From: Pelecanus crispus
Lineage: Eukaryota > Chordata > Aves > Pelecaniformes > Pelecanidae
Reading direction: 5' to 3'
DNA: 64,000 bases
Assembly: GCF_030463565.1 (NCBI RefSeq)
Contig: NC_134655.1
Location: 2,120,372 to 2,184,371 of the forward strand
Under the pieces are notes generated by a model. That model had not been told where the DNA came from and searched no databases. It worked only from the letters and a program-made list of their open reading frames with translations. Both the position numbers and the translations under genes were made by a program. Positions 1 to 10,654 of this stretch are shown in pieces; position 1 is the stretch's first letter; the number at the start of each line of letters is the position of its first letter.

Positions 1-3000
1 TTTATCAGAACCATTTGTCCGTGGCTGGAATAACAAAGTGAAATGTCGTAACTACAGTATTTTGAAGGAGGTCGGAAATTGTCAGTCTTTGCATATTTTC
101 AAGGTTATTTTTGGCCACTGGAACAAAATATGCTGTTGTTTGGGGGTTTCGGGGAATACAGAACCCTGTGGATATAGAGGAGACATACTCGTCGTGTGCC
201 AGCCGATGTTACCTGACGTCTCGGGGGTAGCAGCGTATTTGCACCAGACCTAAAGTGAAGACCCAAGTCCAAAGCGTGTCAGCTGCAAGCCTGAAATCCA
301 GCAACAGAGGTGTTTTTCTACAGCTGGAATTTTGAATGCTATATGTCTGAAAATCAGAAGAACCAATTTGTTTAAGATAAGAAATGGTGCGCATCAGAAT
401 TCTGTGGCGCTGTGATTTTTCCTCCTCCGGGATGCCAGGTTTGTCTTTTATTTTGTTTTCTCTTTGTTTCTAAATGAAATTTGCCCAGTTTGCTGCACCA
501 GGCAGAGGATGCTGGGACTGTGGCATCTGCCAGTGGAATACTCCGTGTCCTGCACTCTTCCCTGTTTTGTGAATTTTGCTGCTAAAGCTCTGTGTGTTGG
601 CAGGATGAGCACTGGTCTTTGCACGTACGTATGTCAGTGGCACTTTGGAAGAGCAGCCAGAATAAATACTAGTGCATTTCTTTAATATGTTGTATTTCCT
701 AAGGTGAAATACAAATGTGGCTGCCTTTCTCCTGCAAGAAGCTGAAATGAACTTTTAGAGAGGCTGGAGAATAGTGTGCTACAGGAGTTTTCAGTCTTTT
801 AACCTTTCTCTAATTGACGAATAATTCTTTGCTGTTCAGTGCAGACGGGGAGTTTCCTTAGGGGTCACAGAGCACCTCCCTCTTTTTAAGATTGCCTTAC
901 TGATGAGTTGAGTCTGAACTGAGAATTAATTACTATACTAACTTTCTTCCTCCAAACCCTCCGTCCCCGAGGCTGGTCCCTTGCAAAGCCAGAGAGTGGG
1001 CAGCCTTCAACGTGTAGTAATGACTACTCAGGACTGGTGCATGTTCAAACCAAAGCAGTTCAAGAGCTATCTTAATATACGTAAGAAGTGAGAGTGATTT
1101 CCACCTCAGGTCTGGCATGTGGTTATCTTGAAGCCGCAGCTGCTTGGACGGGCAGCGGTATTCTCAGCAACGCTGTGAGGCCGCCCGCGGAAAGACATAG
1201 GTAGGAAATGCAGCGGCACCGCTCGCATTACCCGTAAGTTAAGATAACATCCTCTCCTGACGTCCACGAGCCTTTATGTCAAGGTGTTGGGAAGATAGAG
1301 TCAAAAGAAGTGGTTGGAAGCTTGTTTAGGGCAGAAATGCTTTCCTTGAGAGAAGAGGATCTGCCAGGCCAGGAGGGGCTGCTAACGCTGTCGCAAACCC
1401 CAGTGTCTTTCCTTCCCGATAGGTTTAACTCATCTGCGCTGGCCGTGGGGATTTATCCGCGTGCTCTGGAGTCAGTGGCACAATCCCAGATTGTCCCAGG
1501 GAGCTGTGCTCCTGCACGGTTATCTTTGAAAGCAGGGATTAAATCACGTTTTTAAAAAATCCCAAAGAACAAAGCAAAATCTGCTGTTTGGGAGGGAGAG
1601 GACTGAGCAGCCAGGAGAGTTGCTTTTCCCGTCAGGGTGCAGCAAACCACACCGTGAGATCCTGCGGGTGATGGAGAATGGGCAGGATCGGTCTCGGGCT
1701 GCAGTTAGCCCTAATCCACGTTCCTCTCTGACGGCGGATGCGTGCTCGCCGGCCGGCATGTCGCTCGCCAGAGCCACCGCAGTACTAACATTTTTGGCAG
1801 GCAACCAAGCCGACTGTCCACCCCAACCGTCTCCTTGTCCTTCCTCCTCCCCGAGGTGAGTTTGAGCTGGTTTGCTCCGGGTTCATTAATATGCTACGCC
1901 TCCTGCGAGGCTGCACTAGTCCCCACTCGCCAGGCCTGTGCCTAACGCCTGCGGTTGCCGCAGAAAAAAGGCGATTGCCTTTCTGTATCATTAACACAGC
2001 GAAAGAAAGCAACCGAGGCGTTTGATCTTGATGGCAGAGAGGTTTTGGAGGTGTGTGCACCGTTTCTTTGGGGCCTTCGTTATGTTCTATGTGAAACTCT
2101 TAAATAGTGAATGGGTGATGACTGAGTCATTACTGTCGTGGTACCTTTGTTCCGCTTGCGGTCTCTTGGAAACAAGGCGCGCACGCTTGTGCCCGTGTAC
2201 GCGCACACACCCAAAAAAAGTCTTAATGTCAGTGTTTGGAAATTAAAGAAATCAATAGAAGCTTAAAAGCTCAGAGCAAAGCTCTGTTGCTAATTTTCCA
2301 GAAACGCCACCAAAAGAAAGAGAATTTCATGCAGGACACAAAAAAAAACCAAACCAACCCACCCCAAAAAAGCCAGGAAGAAGGAAACTCCCTCCAGGTC
2401 TCAGTTCAAGAATTACCTTGATGTATCAGCTGCCCATGGTTTTCTCTGCAAAATATCCCCTGGGTCCTTCTCAGTCTGGTATTATTCCCAGCAAATTCGG
2501 CACCTTTTCGGCAGGAGCCGTCGAGCTCTGCTGCAGGAGAGCAGCAGCCTGGCAGCTCTGGCAATAGCATCCAGCCGGTGGGGAGCTGGGAGGTCTGCCA
2601 GCTCGGTTGCAAAGGTTATCATCTTTAAGGGATCGAGCAGCAGAGTTTAAAAAGAACAGAAAGAAGTCTCCCTTCTACAAGGCACAAATAAAAAGAGGGT
2701 GGTTGAGATAACAGTAATTTAAAAACTCCTCTTACTGCCTTGGGCGCTGCAGTGGAAGGAATTGCACGTGCACAGCAGTTTTCCCCGTGGACAGCAGGTG
2801 CTTTCCTTATTGTCCAGCTGGGGGAATCCAGTTTTCATTTTCATTTTTCTTTAGTTTCTTTAGTTCTTCTTCAGTTTCTTTATTTTTCTTTAGCATTCTT
2901 AGGATCGTCCTGTGCTCCTAAGCCCTGCTGTACTGCGTTTGCAGTATGAGAAGAGCAAGTTAGGGGATGTGGGGGGGAGGTTATATTGTGTTGAGCTTAA

Positions 3001-3125
3001 TTTCTATTAAATATCCATGCTGTTAGAGAAGAGGAGGTTCTGTCCTGGCTGAAGCAAGGAATTTGGGATGAGGTGCTGTAAAGTGCTTAGAAGCTTAAAA
3101 TGCAAGGTCAGTAGCAGTTCATATA

Positions 3126-3146
3126 TCATAGAATCATAGAATGTCT
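3126..3146 (-). repeat. Possible minimal CR1 3' terminus
   Basis: ATCATAGAATCATAGAATG matches the reverse-complemented CR1 terminal octamers, but the sequence departs from CR1 straight afterwards. It may be a tiny truncated insertion or chance. A full CR1 tail in the opposite orientation lies about 400 bases downstream. Confidence 0.4.
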
Positions 3147-3534
3147 GAGACCTGGTGGGCTGCATATGGACCCCTGCATCACCTTTTAGGCACCACAGAG
3201 AAATTTGGGTTTTTTTGGGGGGGGAGAAACCATAGACAAGTGATGCTTTGCAGCCCTGCTCTGAGCTGCCCCAGGGAGGCCAGCCGCAGCCGCCGTGCTG
3301 CTGCCTCATGGCTTAGCGCTGGGGCGTTCGCCTTGAGACTGTAAAGGCCTCTGGGATGGGTGTACGATTTTGCGAGCGTTTTCATCGAGGTGAAAGTAGC
3401 ATTGCACAAACCTCGGTCGCGTTGGGGAGCGAGGAGCTGGTGGAGTTAGCAGGTGTAGATCCTCTACTAGTTTTTACTTTCATTATAAATGATCCAGCCA
3501 CCAAGCCAGGAGGCGTGGGGTTGCTACTCTCCCC

Positions 3535-3641
3535 TGAATTGGTTTAGTGGTGGATTTGGTAGTGTTGGGTTAATGGTTGGACTGGATGATCTTAAAGGGC
3601 TTTTCCAACCTAAACGCTTCCATGATTCTATGATTCTATGA
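3535..3641 (+). repeat. CR1 LINE 3'-end fragment
   Basis: The sequence GGTTGGACTGGATGATCTT, followed by the TTTTCCAACCTAAACG block and terminal copies of ATTCTATG, is the 3' end of avian CR1 retrotransposons. The copy is 5'-truncated to about 105 bases, as is usual for CR1. It has a few substitutions (AACGCTTCCATGATT), so it is not very recent. Confidence 0.92.
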
Positions 3642-4940
3642 CATTTTCAGAGCAGCCTTGCAGAGCAAACTCCCAGCTCTGTCCGAAGCAAGTTTCTGCA
3701 CGCTTGAATCATTTGCATGCATAAGGATAAATCTGCGTTTCCCAATAAAGCTCTGTCAATAAGAGTACCACATCTTCTGGTGCAAGGCAATGCTTAAATT
3801 AAAGCTGCTAGAGAAAAGACTCGTAGGAAGAGCACTAAGCGGAGAGGGGAGATAAGGAGAGCGTCTGAGCTGCAGAGCTGTCGGCACGCAGCTGATCTGC
3901 AGCTCTGAGCTCGGGTGGTATCACGTCTGCGCTGTGCCTCTGCCTGCCCGAGACTGGGGGCTTTTGGGGGGAGAATAAACTGGCAGAGCATCCAATCTGG
4001 CCATAATCAAGAGGGATTAAATCCTGGACGAAGGGTCAGGAGGGTTTTTCATCTCTTATCCAAGAGGTTTGCAGCGCGGAGGTTGATAGACACACTCAAT
4101 AAATCTACAAAAGACAGAAGCAGAAGTAATCGTTAAGGCAGTGCTGAGGAGAAGTTATCTGGGGCACATGGCTGGTTTTGCTGCGCTGCGTTACCTTCAT
4201 CTGTGTTTTGGTGCGCTCTTTCCCCAGGCATGTTCTTTGTCTCCTACGGCTGGTTAGTTTTGGTGGTATTTAATGTTTTCAGGTTAGACACAGGAGCAAA
4301 AATCACTCCTCTTGAAGAGAATGGCAGGCCATGGGTCTTTCCCCCATTTAAATGTGTTCCAGAGCTGCAGTAGCCCAAGCTGGTCTGAAACCAGAAGGAC
4401 TTGTCAACTAACCAGCTTTTCACTGGTTACACAAGGGAAGAGGATTTCTCTTTGGATGCAGATCCTCAAATCCCTGCTGAGAAGTCCAAACAGCTGTGTT
4501 GTGTCAGGTCACTTGATCCGAACGACTGTTGAATCGCAGTTGAAGGCCCCTCTAGCTTCTGCTTTCCTCTTCACATTTTGTTTCTCTGCTTTAACCTTTG
4601 CCTGTCTTTCCCTGCCTCTTCCTTTGGGCCGGGTCCTGGCCTCAGTGACGGCAGTTAAATCTGGGGGAACTGCTCGGTGGATGAGACGGAGAACTGGCTG
4701 CAAAGCCGACAGTGGAAAATGTCTAGAGCGAAGTTTTGCTGGTGGATGCTCTCAGCCCCTGGGTTAATCCAGTCTTGGATTTGAGAGGCAGAACCACGCA
4801 CCTGCACGAACCACTGAGCAAAGTTAGAGAATTTTATCAAAGTTTCTTGGTACTCTCTGTACAAAAGGCGTATTAGAAAGTCCATAAGCACCGCTTTGTG
4901 TAAGGAAATTATATAGTCTGAAACATCTGGATGCGGCCGA

Positions 4941-5041
4941 TTGCATGTGTGTGTCTGTGTGTGGGGTGTGTACCTGTATGTTTGCATGGGAGTGTGTAGG
5001 ATTTGTAGTGCATGTATGTGGACCGTGGGGTGTGTGCACGT
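4941..5041. repeat. Imperfect TG-rich microsatellite region
   Basis: Repeated TGTG blocks interrupted by short spacers (CATGTGTGTGTCTGTGTGTG and later GGGGTGTGTGCACG) span about 100 bases. Minus-strand His/Thr-rich open frames here are products of this repeat, not genes. Confidence 0.8.
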
Positions 5042-5127
5042 TTGTTATTTGTTGCTGTTTTTTTCAGTGTGGAATACTGCACATGGCTTTTATTCTTTAT
5101 TATCAGTAAGGTGAAAATCAAATTTGG

Positions 5128-5164
5128 CTTGGGTAATCACAGAAATGTCTGGGAATTACCCAAG
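5128..5164. repeat. Perfect 10-base inverted repeat
   Basis: CTTGGGTAAT (5128-5137) and its exact reverse complement ATTACCCAAG (5155-5164) flank a 17-base loop. No function is assigned. Confidence 0.7.
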
Positions 5165-6274
5165 TATAATCGTACCCTTTCTCAAATTTGGATGAGCTGT
5201 CTACCTTCTTTGTTTCCCTTAATTCTTGGTCTCCCCCTAATATTCTTCCCTTTACCAGAAATCTTGCTGGAGTAGGTAACCCAATCCTCCCCTGGGGCAA
5301 GAAGGCCCAATCCTCTTCTCATTCACACTCATATAAACCAAAAATAAAATCTATTGGAAAGTGGGAAATCTAGCATATTGCCATTGATTTCCCGACTCTG
5401 CTGGTGGTGTCCGGATTCCTGTCTACTTGAAACCGGACTGAGAACTATTAATTCAGGAAACAGCAGTCTGAGCTTGATGGGGATGTATTGACCTTAAGCC
5501 TTCCTTAATATAAGCTTAGTGCCCTCGGTTGGAGGAGAGTTCTCTCCACTTTGACCTACGCTACATGAAAGCTTTGTGTTCTTCTGACCTAAGGTGGGCC
5601 GACGTGCGCTGGCACTGGGGCTTGGGAGATCCCGTTGGCTGTTTCTTCCGACAAAAGATTGTCTTTCTGGAAGCTGAGTCTCTCTCGTTTCAGGTTGTCT
5701 ATTCACTTGGGCTTTGGAGACCAACCTTGGTTTAGCATTTCTGTTCCTCGCTATATTTATGCCTTTACGGGGCCCTTGAATTATTTAACAGGAAAGTGAG
5801 TCGCTGAAGAAACATCAGCCTGTGAAAGAAAGTTTCTGGAGCTTTTAGCACAAGCCACAAATGTTTTTCCCCAGAGTTTGAAGGGTATTTTGAGGAGGGA
5901 TTTGAGCTTGATAGGGATGCCAGAGAAAGTTTGAAAGTATGGAAAATGTTCCCGTCTTTCCTTAAGTGCAAAAATAACTATTTATTCAAGGTGAGAAAAT
6001 GATTCTGCGGGTGGATTGCTAAAATGATGGGGAGAGATAGAGAAACTTGGCAGCGGGTACCTTTTTCAGCTTGATTTCTTCAATGGGTTTGTCAAATTCC
6101 ATTTTCTTAATGTGGATACTCACGGAGAGGCTGAACTTCCTCACGTACCCTGCTTTTGTGAACCTGAACGTCCCTTTCCTTTTTTAAAATACAGAGCTAT
6201 TGTAGGCTAGTACTTGTTGCACAGATGTGCTGAGCTGTAGCAACTGCTGAAACTGAGGCATGAGTAGAAAAGGG

Positions 6275-6445
6275 TCATAGAATCACAGAATCGTTTAGGT
6301 TGGAAAAGCCCTTTAAGATCATCCAGTCCAACCATTAACCTAACATTACCAAGTCCACACTAAACCAATTAAGGGTAGACTAGGCTAAACCATGTCCCCA
6401 AGTGCCACGTCTGCCCGTTTCTTGAATGCTTCCAGGGTGGTGCGG
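6275..6445 (-). repeat. CR1 LINE 3'-end fragment, inverted
   Basis: This is the reverse complement of the CR1 tail, starting TCATAGAATCACAGAATCG and running through GTTGGAAAAGCCCTTTAAG. It reaches into the end of the CR1 reading frame (CTTCCAGGGTGG side). It carries the same 25-base insertion near the end of the coding part as the copy at 10320-10654, which marks them as one subfamily. Confidence 0.92.
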
Positions 6446-8266
6446 TAACAAATCCTGTCCTGGAGTGGGAGGAGGTGTTTGGAGGTGGGATCGTTGCGCA
6501 TTGCTAGTGGGAAGCCACTGCTCCGATACGCCTCTTACTGCTTCTGTGTGAAGCCAGAGGACTTTCCGTAGAAGCAAGTTCCCGGCCGGTTCCCTGTTCC
6601 CTGTTCAGGCAGCTTTGACATGAGCCATGTGCATCCCTCTAGAGCGAAAGAAGGTGAAAAGGGTTAAAAAAAAAAAAAGCCATATCTGGCTCCCTCCTTC
6701 CGAGTGAAACACTTGTACGTGCAGCAGGAAGGTGGCTGCGCTCAGCACGGTGCGTTCAGCGGGGCGGCTCTGAGCGGTTGGGCTCTGCCTGCTCTCTGGT
6801 GTTTTAGAGGTTGGAATAGCCAAATTTGTTTCTTTTCCAGTAAGTGTGGGAGGGGGGAATTTGCCTTGGTTTGACATGCTGAGGTGACCTGCTGCTAAGT
6901 GCCTGGCCTTGCACTCCTCAGGAGCTGGCTCAGCAAGGTGCAGACAAATCCCTGCCTTTATTTCAGGTTTTGGTTGGCTGGCGGAAACTGTGATTTTGTT
7001 CTGCTTCTGAAATACCTTCGTTAGTCTGGTGCTGAGATGTGGGTCTAATTTTACCCAGATAGTGAGAAACGGCTATTTAAAGAGGTGGTTTAAGCCTTGA
7101 ATTTTTCTGCTTCTTATATTAGCGGAGAAGGGAATATTACCAGGGTAACCAAATAACCAGACAGCAGATCTGAGGTTACCAGCAGCACGCAACAGCAGAG
7201 AGCAGTATGTGGCTCACAGGGAGAGCAGTGCCCGCTGCAGCCTTCTGTCGTGCATGCAGGAAGACAACTGAGCTGTATCAGGGTGATCAAAGACTGACGA
7301 TGAGCTGACAGTGTGATACGGCCGTAAAAAAAGCAAGGTACGATCCAAGGATGTATTAGAAGATGAATTTCCAGTAGAGATTAATGCTGCTGTACCAGAC
7401 AGTGCTGCAACCTCACTTGGCCTAGAATAGACTGTTTGATTGCCAATATTCAACAAAAATGAATTTGAACTGGAAGAGGGACAAGGACAGTCAGGGGGAT
7501 GGAGGATCATTCTGTGAAGGGGAAGCTGCAGAGTGCCTTGTCCAGCCTGGCAAAGTGGCGACTGGGCAGCTGATCGCTACAGATGCTCTGAGGACAAATA
7601 CTTGCTGGGCAGAAGGACTGCTGAAGATGGAAGAACGAGGAGGTATTGGGTGATCACAGCAAAATCGAGGCCCTTAGAAGGTGGTTTCTGCTCATCAGGC
7701 AGGAGTGTGGTGGTGGAGCAGCCTCCCTTAGGGTGTCGCAGGGGTACAAACCCAGAAGGATGGAGGCTCGAGAGCAGAGATCCCTCCAGGTATAGCCATG
7801 GCAGCTGGAAGACGTGTTGGGGAGCCCTCCGGTGCGGCCCCGCCACGGCTCACACAGCCGTTGTGAGCAGTTAGCGGCCGCAGGCTTTGAGCTGGCCATG
7901 GTTTATCAATAATTATTGAAAATGAGTGCCTGGGTCTCATCACGTGCCTTAACTTTTTTCATATGCGCTCAGCTCAACCTCTTCTGCTTCGCTTTGGTTC
8001 CTACCAGTGTCCTAAAATTGTGTTTGCTAAAACATCAGGAAAATGGGAGCCTGCCCTCAGACTCGTGCACAGAATAACTAGTGCTAATGTCCAGGTCTTC
8101 AGAAGTTTTTCCGACTTTTATTGGGTGAAGAGACGTCAAAGCCTCCATCAAAGGAGCACATCTGGCTTGAACCCCGGGCACTGGTGCCTGTTGTTGTACC
8201 TGTTGCAGGGCTCTAGGTCCACGTTTTACCAGCATGGGAAATGATGTGGTGTTAAGTCGTGGTGCT

Positions 8267-8284
8267 GGGTTGCCATGGCAACCC
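8267..8284. promoter_or_regulatory. Perfect palindromic RFX-type X-box
   Basis: GGGTTGCCATGGCAACCC is an 18-base perfect palindrome. Its core GTTGCC-AT-GGCAAC fits the RFX transcription factor X-box (GTNRCC, 0-3 spacer, RGYAAC) on both half-sites. A TAATTA homeodomain-type core follows at about 8291. Motif match only; occupancy is unknown. Confidence 0.6.
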
Positions 8285-8313
8285 GTTTGCTAATTAATGC
8301 ACAGTAGTGAGGC

Positions 8314-8330
8314 GGGGGGGGGGGGAGGGG
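8314..8330 (+). repeat. Poly-G run
   Basis: Twelve G residues (8314-8325), one A, then four more G. It lies about 30 bases after the X-box palindrome. G-runs of this kind can fold into quadruplexes and are prone to sequencing and length error. Confidence 0.85.
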
Positions 8331-10319
8331 AATCTGTCCTTAATGATGAATTAATTTGACAAGATTGTTATGGTAAGAAGAGTTCTGAATAGACGCTCCG
8401 AAGGTGTGTGGCAGGGATGTGAGCACGCTCGTTGCTTATAAGGAGAATAACTGGGAAAAAGAAAAATATAAATCTGTTATTCTGGCCTTGCAGCATTCAA
8501 ACTGAAATCTTTCTCACAATTTGAAAGGGTTTGTGTTTCAGAAGGAAAAAAATTACCTTGAAAAATGTCTAAGAGCATAACTCAAATGGTTATGCTTTTT
8601 TGTTCCTTTTTTTTTTTTGGTAAAACATTTTAGCTCATTTTATGGTGTTTAAAAGATTAAATAAAAACTAAGTGAATTTAAGAAGTTAAATGCATGAAAG
8701 AATCAGAAAACTCACATTTAAAAACTACATTATTTTATGTCAGGAAAAACCCCAATTCCTCATGCCTCCTCCCAAATTTCAACCCACTCTGCTCGCTCTT
8801 GCTCCAATTCCCCCAGCAGCGCGCGTGGGAAATCAGCAGTGGCTGTTAACAGACCGGCCCAAATGAAACCAGGGACTGAGCCTGTTCTTTTGAAATTCAA
8901 AAGAGAACCAAATGCAACTTCACAGCGTGGTCCTGACCACCGAAGCGGTGGCCGTGGAAGCACATTAGCAAAAGTAAATCAGGAGCGAGAAAAACAGCAA
9001 CTTTCTGGTGCGAGTGGGAGATGAGTCACGAATGTGGATTCCCATCAGTGGCGGCAATTAAACTCCTTCGGCGCTTTGTGCACAAGGCAGTGGGTTAAGT
9101 CACAGTGTCCTGGCTAAATTCTTCCTTGGATAATTGTACTCAGCCTTCCTGAATCCCTCCCCTCCTACGGTTTTAATTGGACAGAGCTGTGGCTCACGAA
9201 CTTCTGCACTGCGTGGACCACAACCTAATAGAGAGTTTGGTAGAGACTTGTCACCCCACTAGCGATCTTGCCCCTGCCTCCCATCCTGTTGTGACTGTAG
9301 CAATTACTTACGCGGAAAAGTAGCGTTAGGGAACTAATGAGTGTGTTTTAGCTGCTGTTTAATAAGGTTTCACTTCTGGAAGTGAGGGCACCATGCTGCT
9401 AACCGGCTCTTTGCAAAACCGCCAGCAAGCGCCCCGTGAATCCACTGTACCCCGGGCCAGAGCCTGCAAACCGGCAGGGTCGTGAGTTTGCTGCATCGCA
9501 CCTCCCGGGGTCCTGCAGGCCTGGAGGAGCAGCGGAAGGAGCAGAGAGGCAGAAGATTGCAGAGTCTTGCTGCTCTCGCTCTCCGTGGCCGCTCGGGAGC
9601 AGCCCTGAGCTGGGTGCGAGGTGCGGAGCATTCGTCTGCTGCGTGGTGCTGCTGGGCTTGTCCTCTGCCCAGCCCCAGCCAAACACTCTGCTGCCTTCAT
9701 CGCTGAGATGTCCTGGGGTCTCTGACTGCTGCCACTTGAGGGCTTTAAACTCAGCTCGTGGGGAGCGAGGGGGTTTTTGGGTTTTTTCCCCATGGCCAGC
9801 AACAGCCAGGGTTGTGCAGACCGCATGGCTTCAGGACAAAGCAGTCGTCTCGCTGAGCCAGCGCAGCCGGGGATGTCAGCCGGAGCGCTTGGCGTGTGGC
9901 TCTGCTGCTGGGGTTGCGGGTGGGTGCAGTTTTGGGGGTAATTGCGGCTTTGGCTGCTGTGGTGCATGCCCCTGGCTGGAGAGCTGGAGACTGAGCAGGG
10001 ACAGCGGCCAGGGCACTGTGGGATCCTGCCATCCCGAGCAGCCCCGAGGCATTTGCCGTTCCCCTCGGTTTGCAGAAGGGCAGGCGGGATGAAAGATTGG
10101 AAGAGATTCTGTCAAGAGATTTCAGCCCCTCCTGATCTCGGGCAGCGCCTGGGCACTACGGGGTTGTACCTTTCTTGGTGACATCTCTGTGCTCCCCCGG
10201 GAAAACTGTCCTTACAGGCATTTGTACAGATGACAACGTGCACAGGTACGTTGGGGACCCACGGGTCCCCCAAGCCCATGCGCAGCTGTGCCATGGACGC
10301 GTGAGCTGCTTGAAAATGC

Positions 10320-10654
10320 GTAGTGAGTTGGGTGTTGGGCTCTTCTCCCATGTAGTTAGCGGTAGGACGAGAGGAAATGGGCTCAAGCTGCGCCAGGGGA
10401 GGTTTAGGTTGGAAATTAGGAAAAATTTCTTTACGGAAAGGGTGGTCAAGCATTGGAACAGGCTGCCCAGATTGGTGGTGGAGTCACCATCCCTGGAAGC
10501 ATTCAAAGAAAGGGCAGAGGTGGCACTTGGGGACATGGTTTAGTCTGGTCTACCCTTGATTGGTTTAGTGTGGACATGGTAGTGTAGGTTAATGGTTGGA
10601 CTGGATGATCTTAAAGGTCTTTTCCAACCTAAACGATTCTATGATTCTATGATT
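10320..10654 (+). repeat. CR1 LINE fragment with end of ORF2 and 3' UTR
   Basis: This is the longest CR1 copy here, about 335 bases. It includes the well-known end of the CR1 reverse-transcriptase reading frame (AAGCATTGGAACAGGCTGCC, then GAGTCACCATCCCTGGAAGC) and the standard tail ending ATTCTATGATTCTATGATT. A 25-base segment at 10545-10569 sits between two TTTAGT motifs and looks like a subfamily-specific insertion or duplication. The frame is degraded and the fragment is not active. Confidence 0.94.

Noticed and set aside
4655-5121. His/Thr-rich minus-strand open frames
   Set aside because: Translations of the TG-rich simple repeat.
9359-10115. Overlapping long open frames on both strands (up to 218 residues)
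   Set aside because: GC-rich patch with few stop codons, open in several frames at once, no recognisable domain, low-complexity composition.
10175-10543. Plus-strand open frame of 122 residues
   Set aside because: Its C-terminal half is degraded CR1 ORF2 end; not a host gene.
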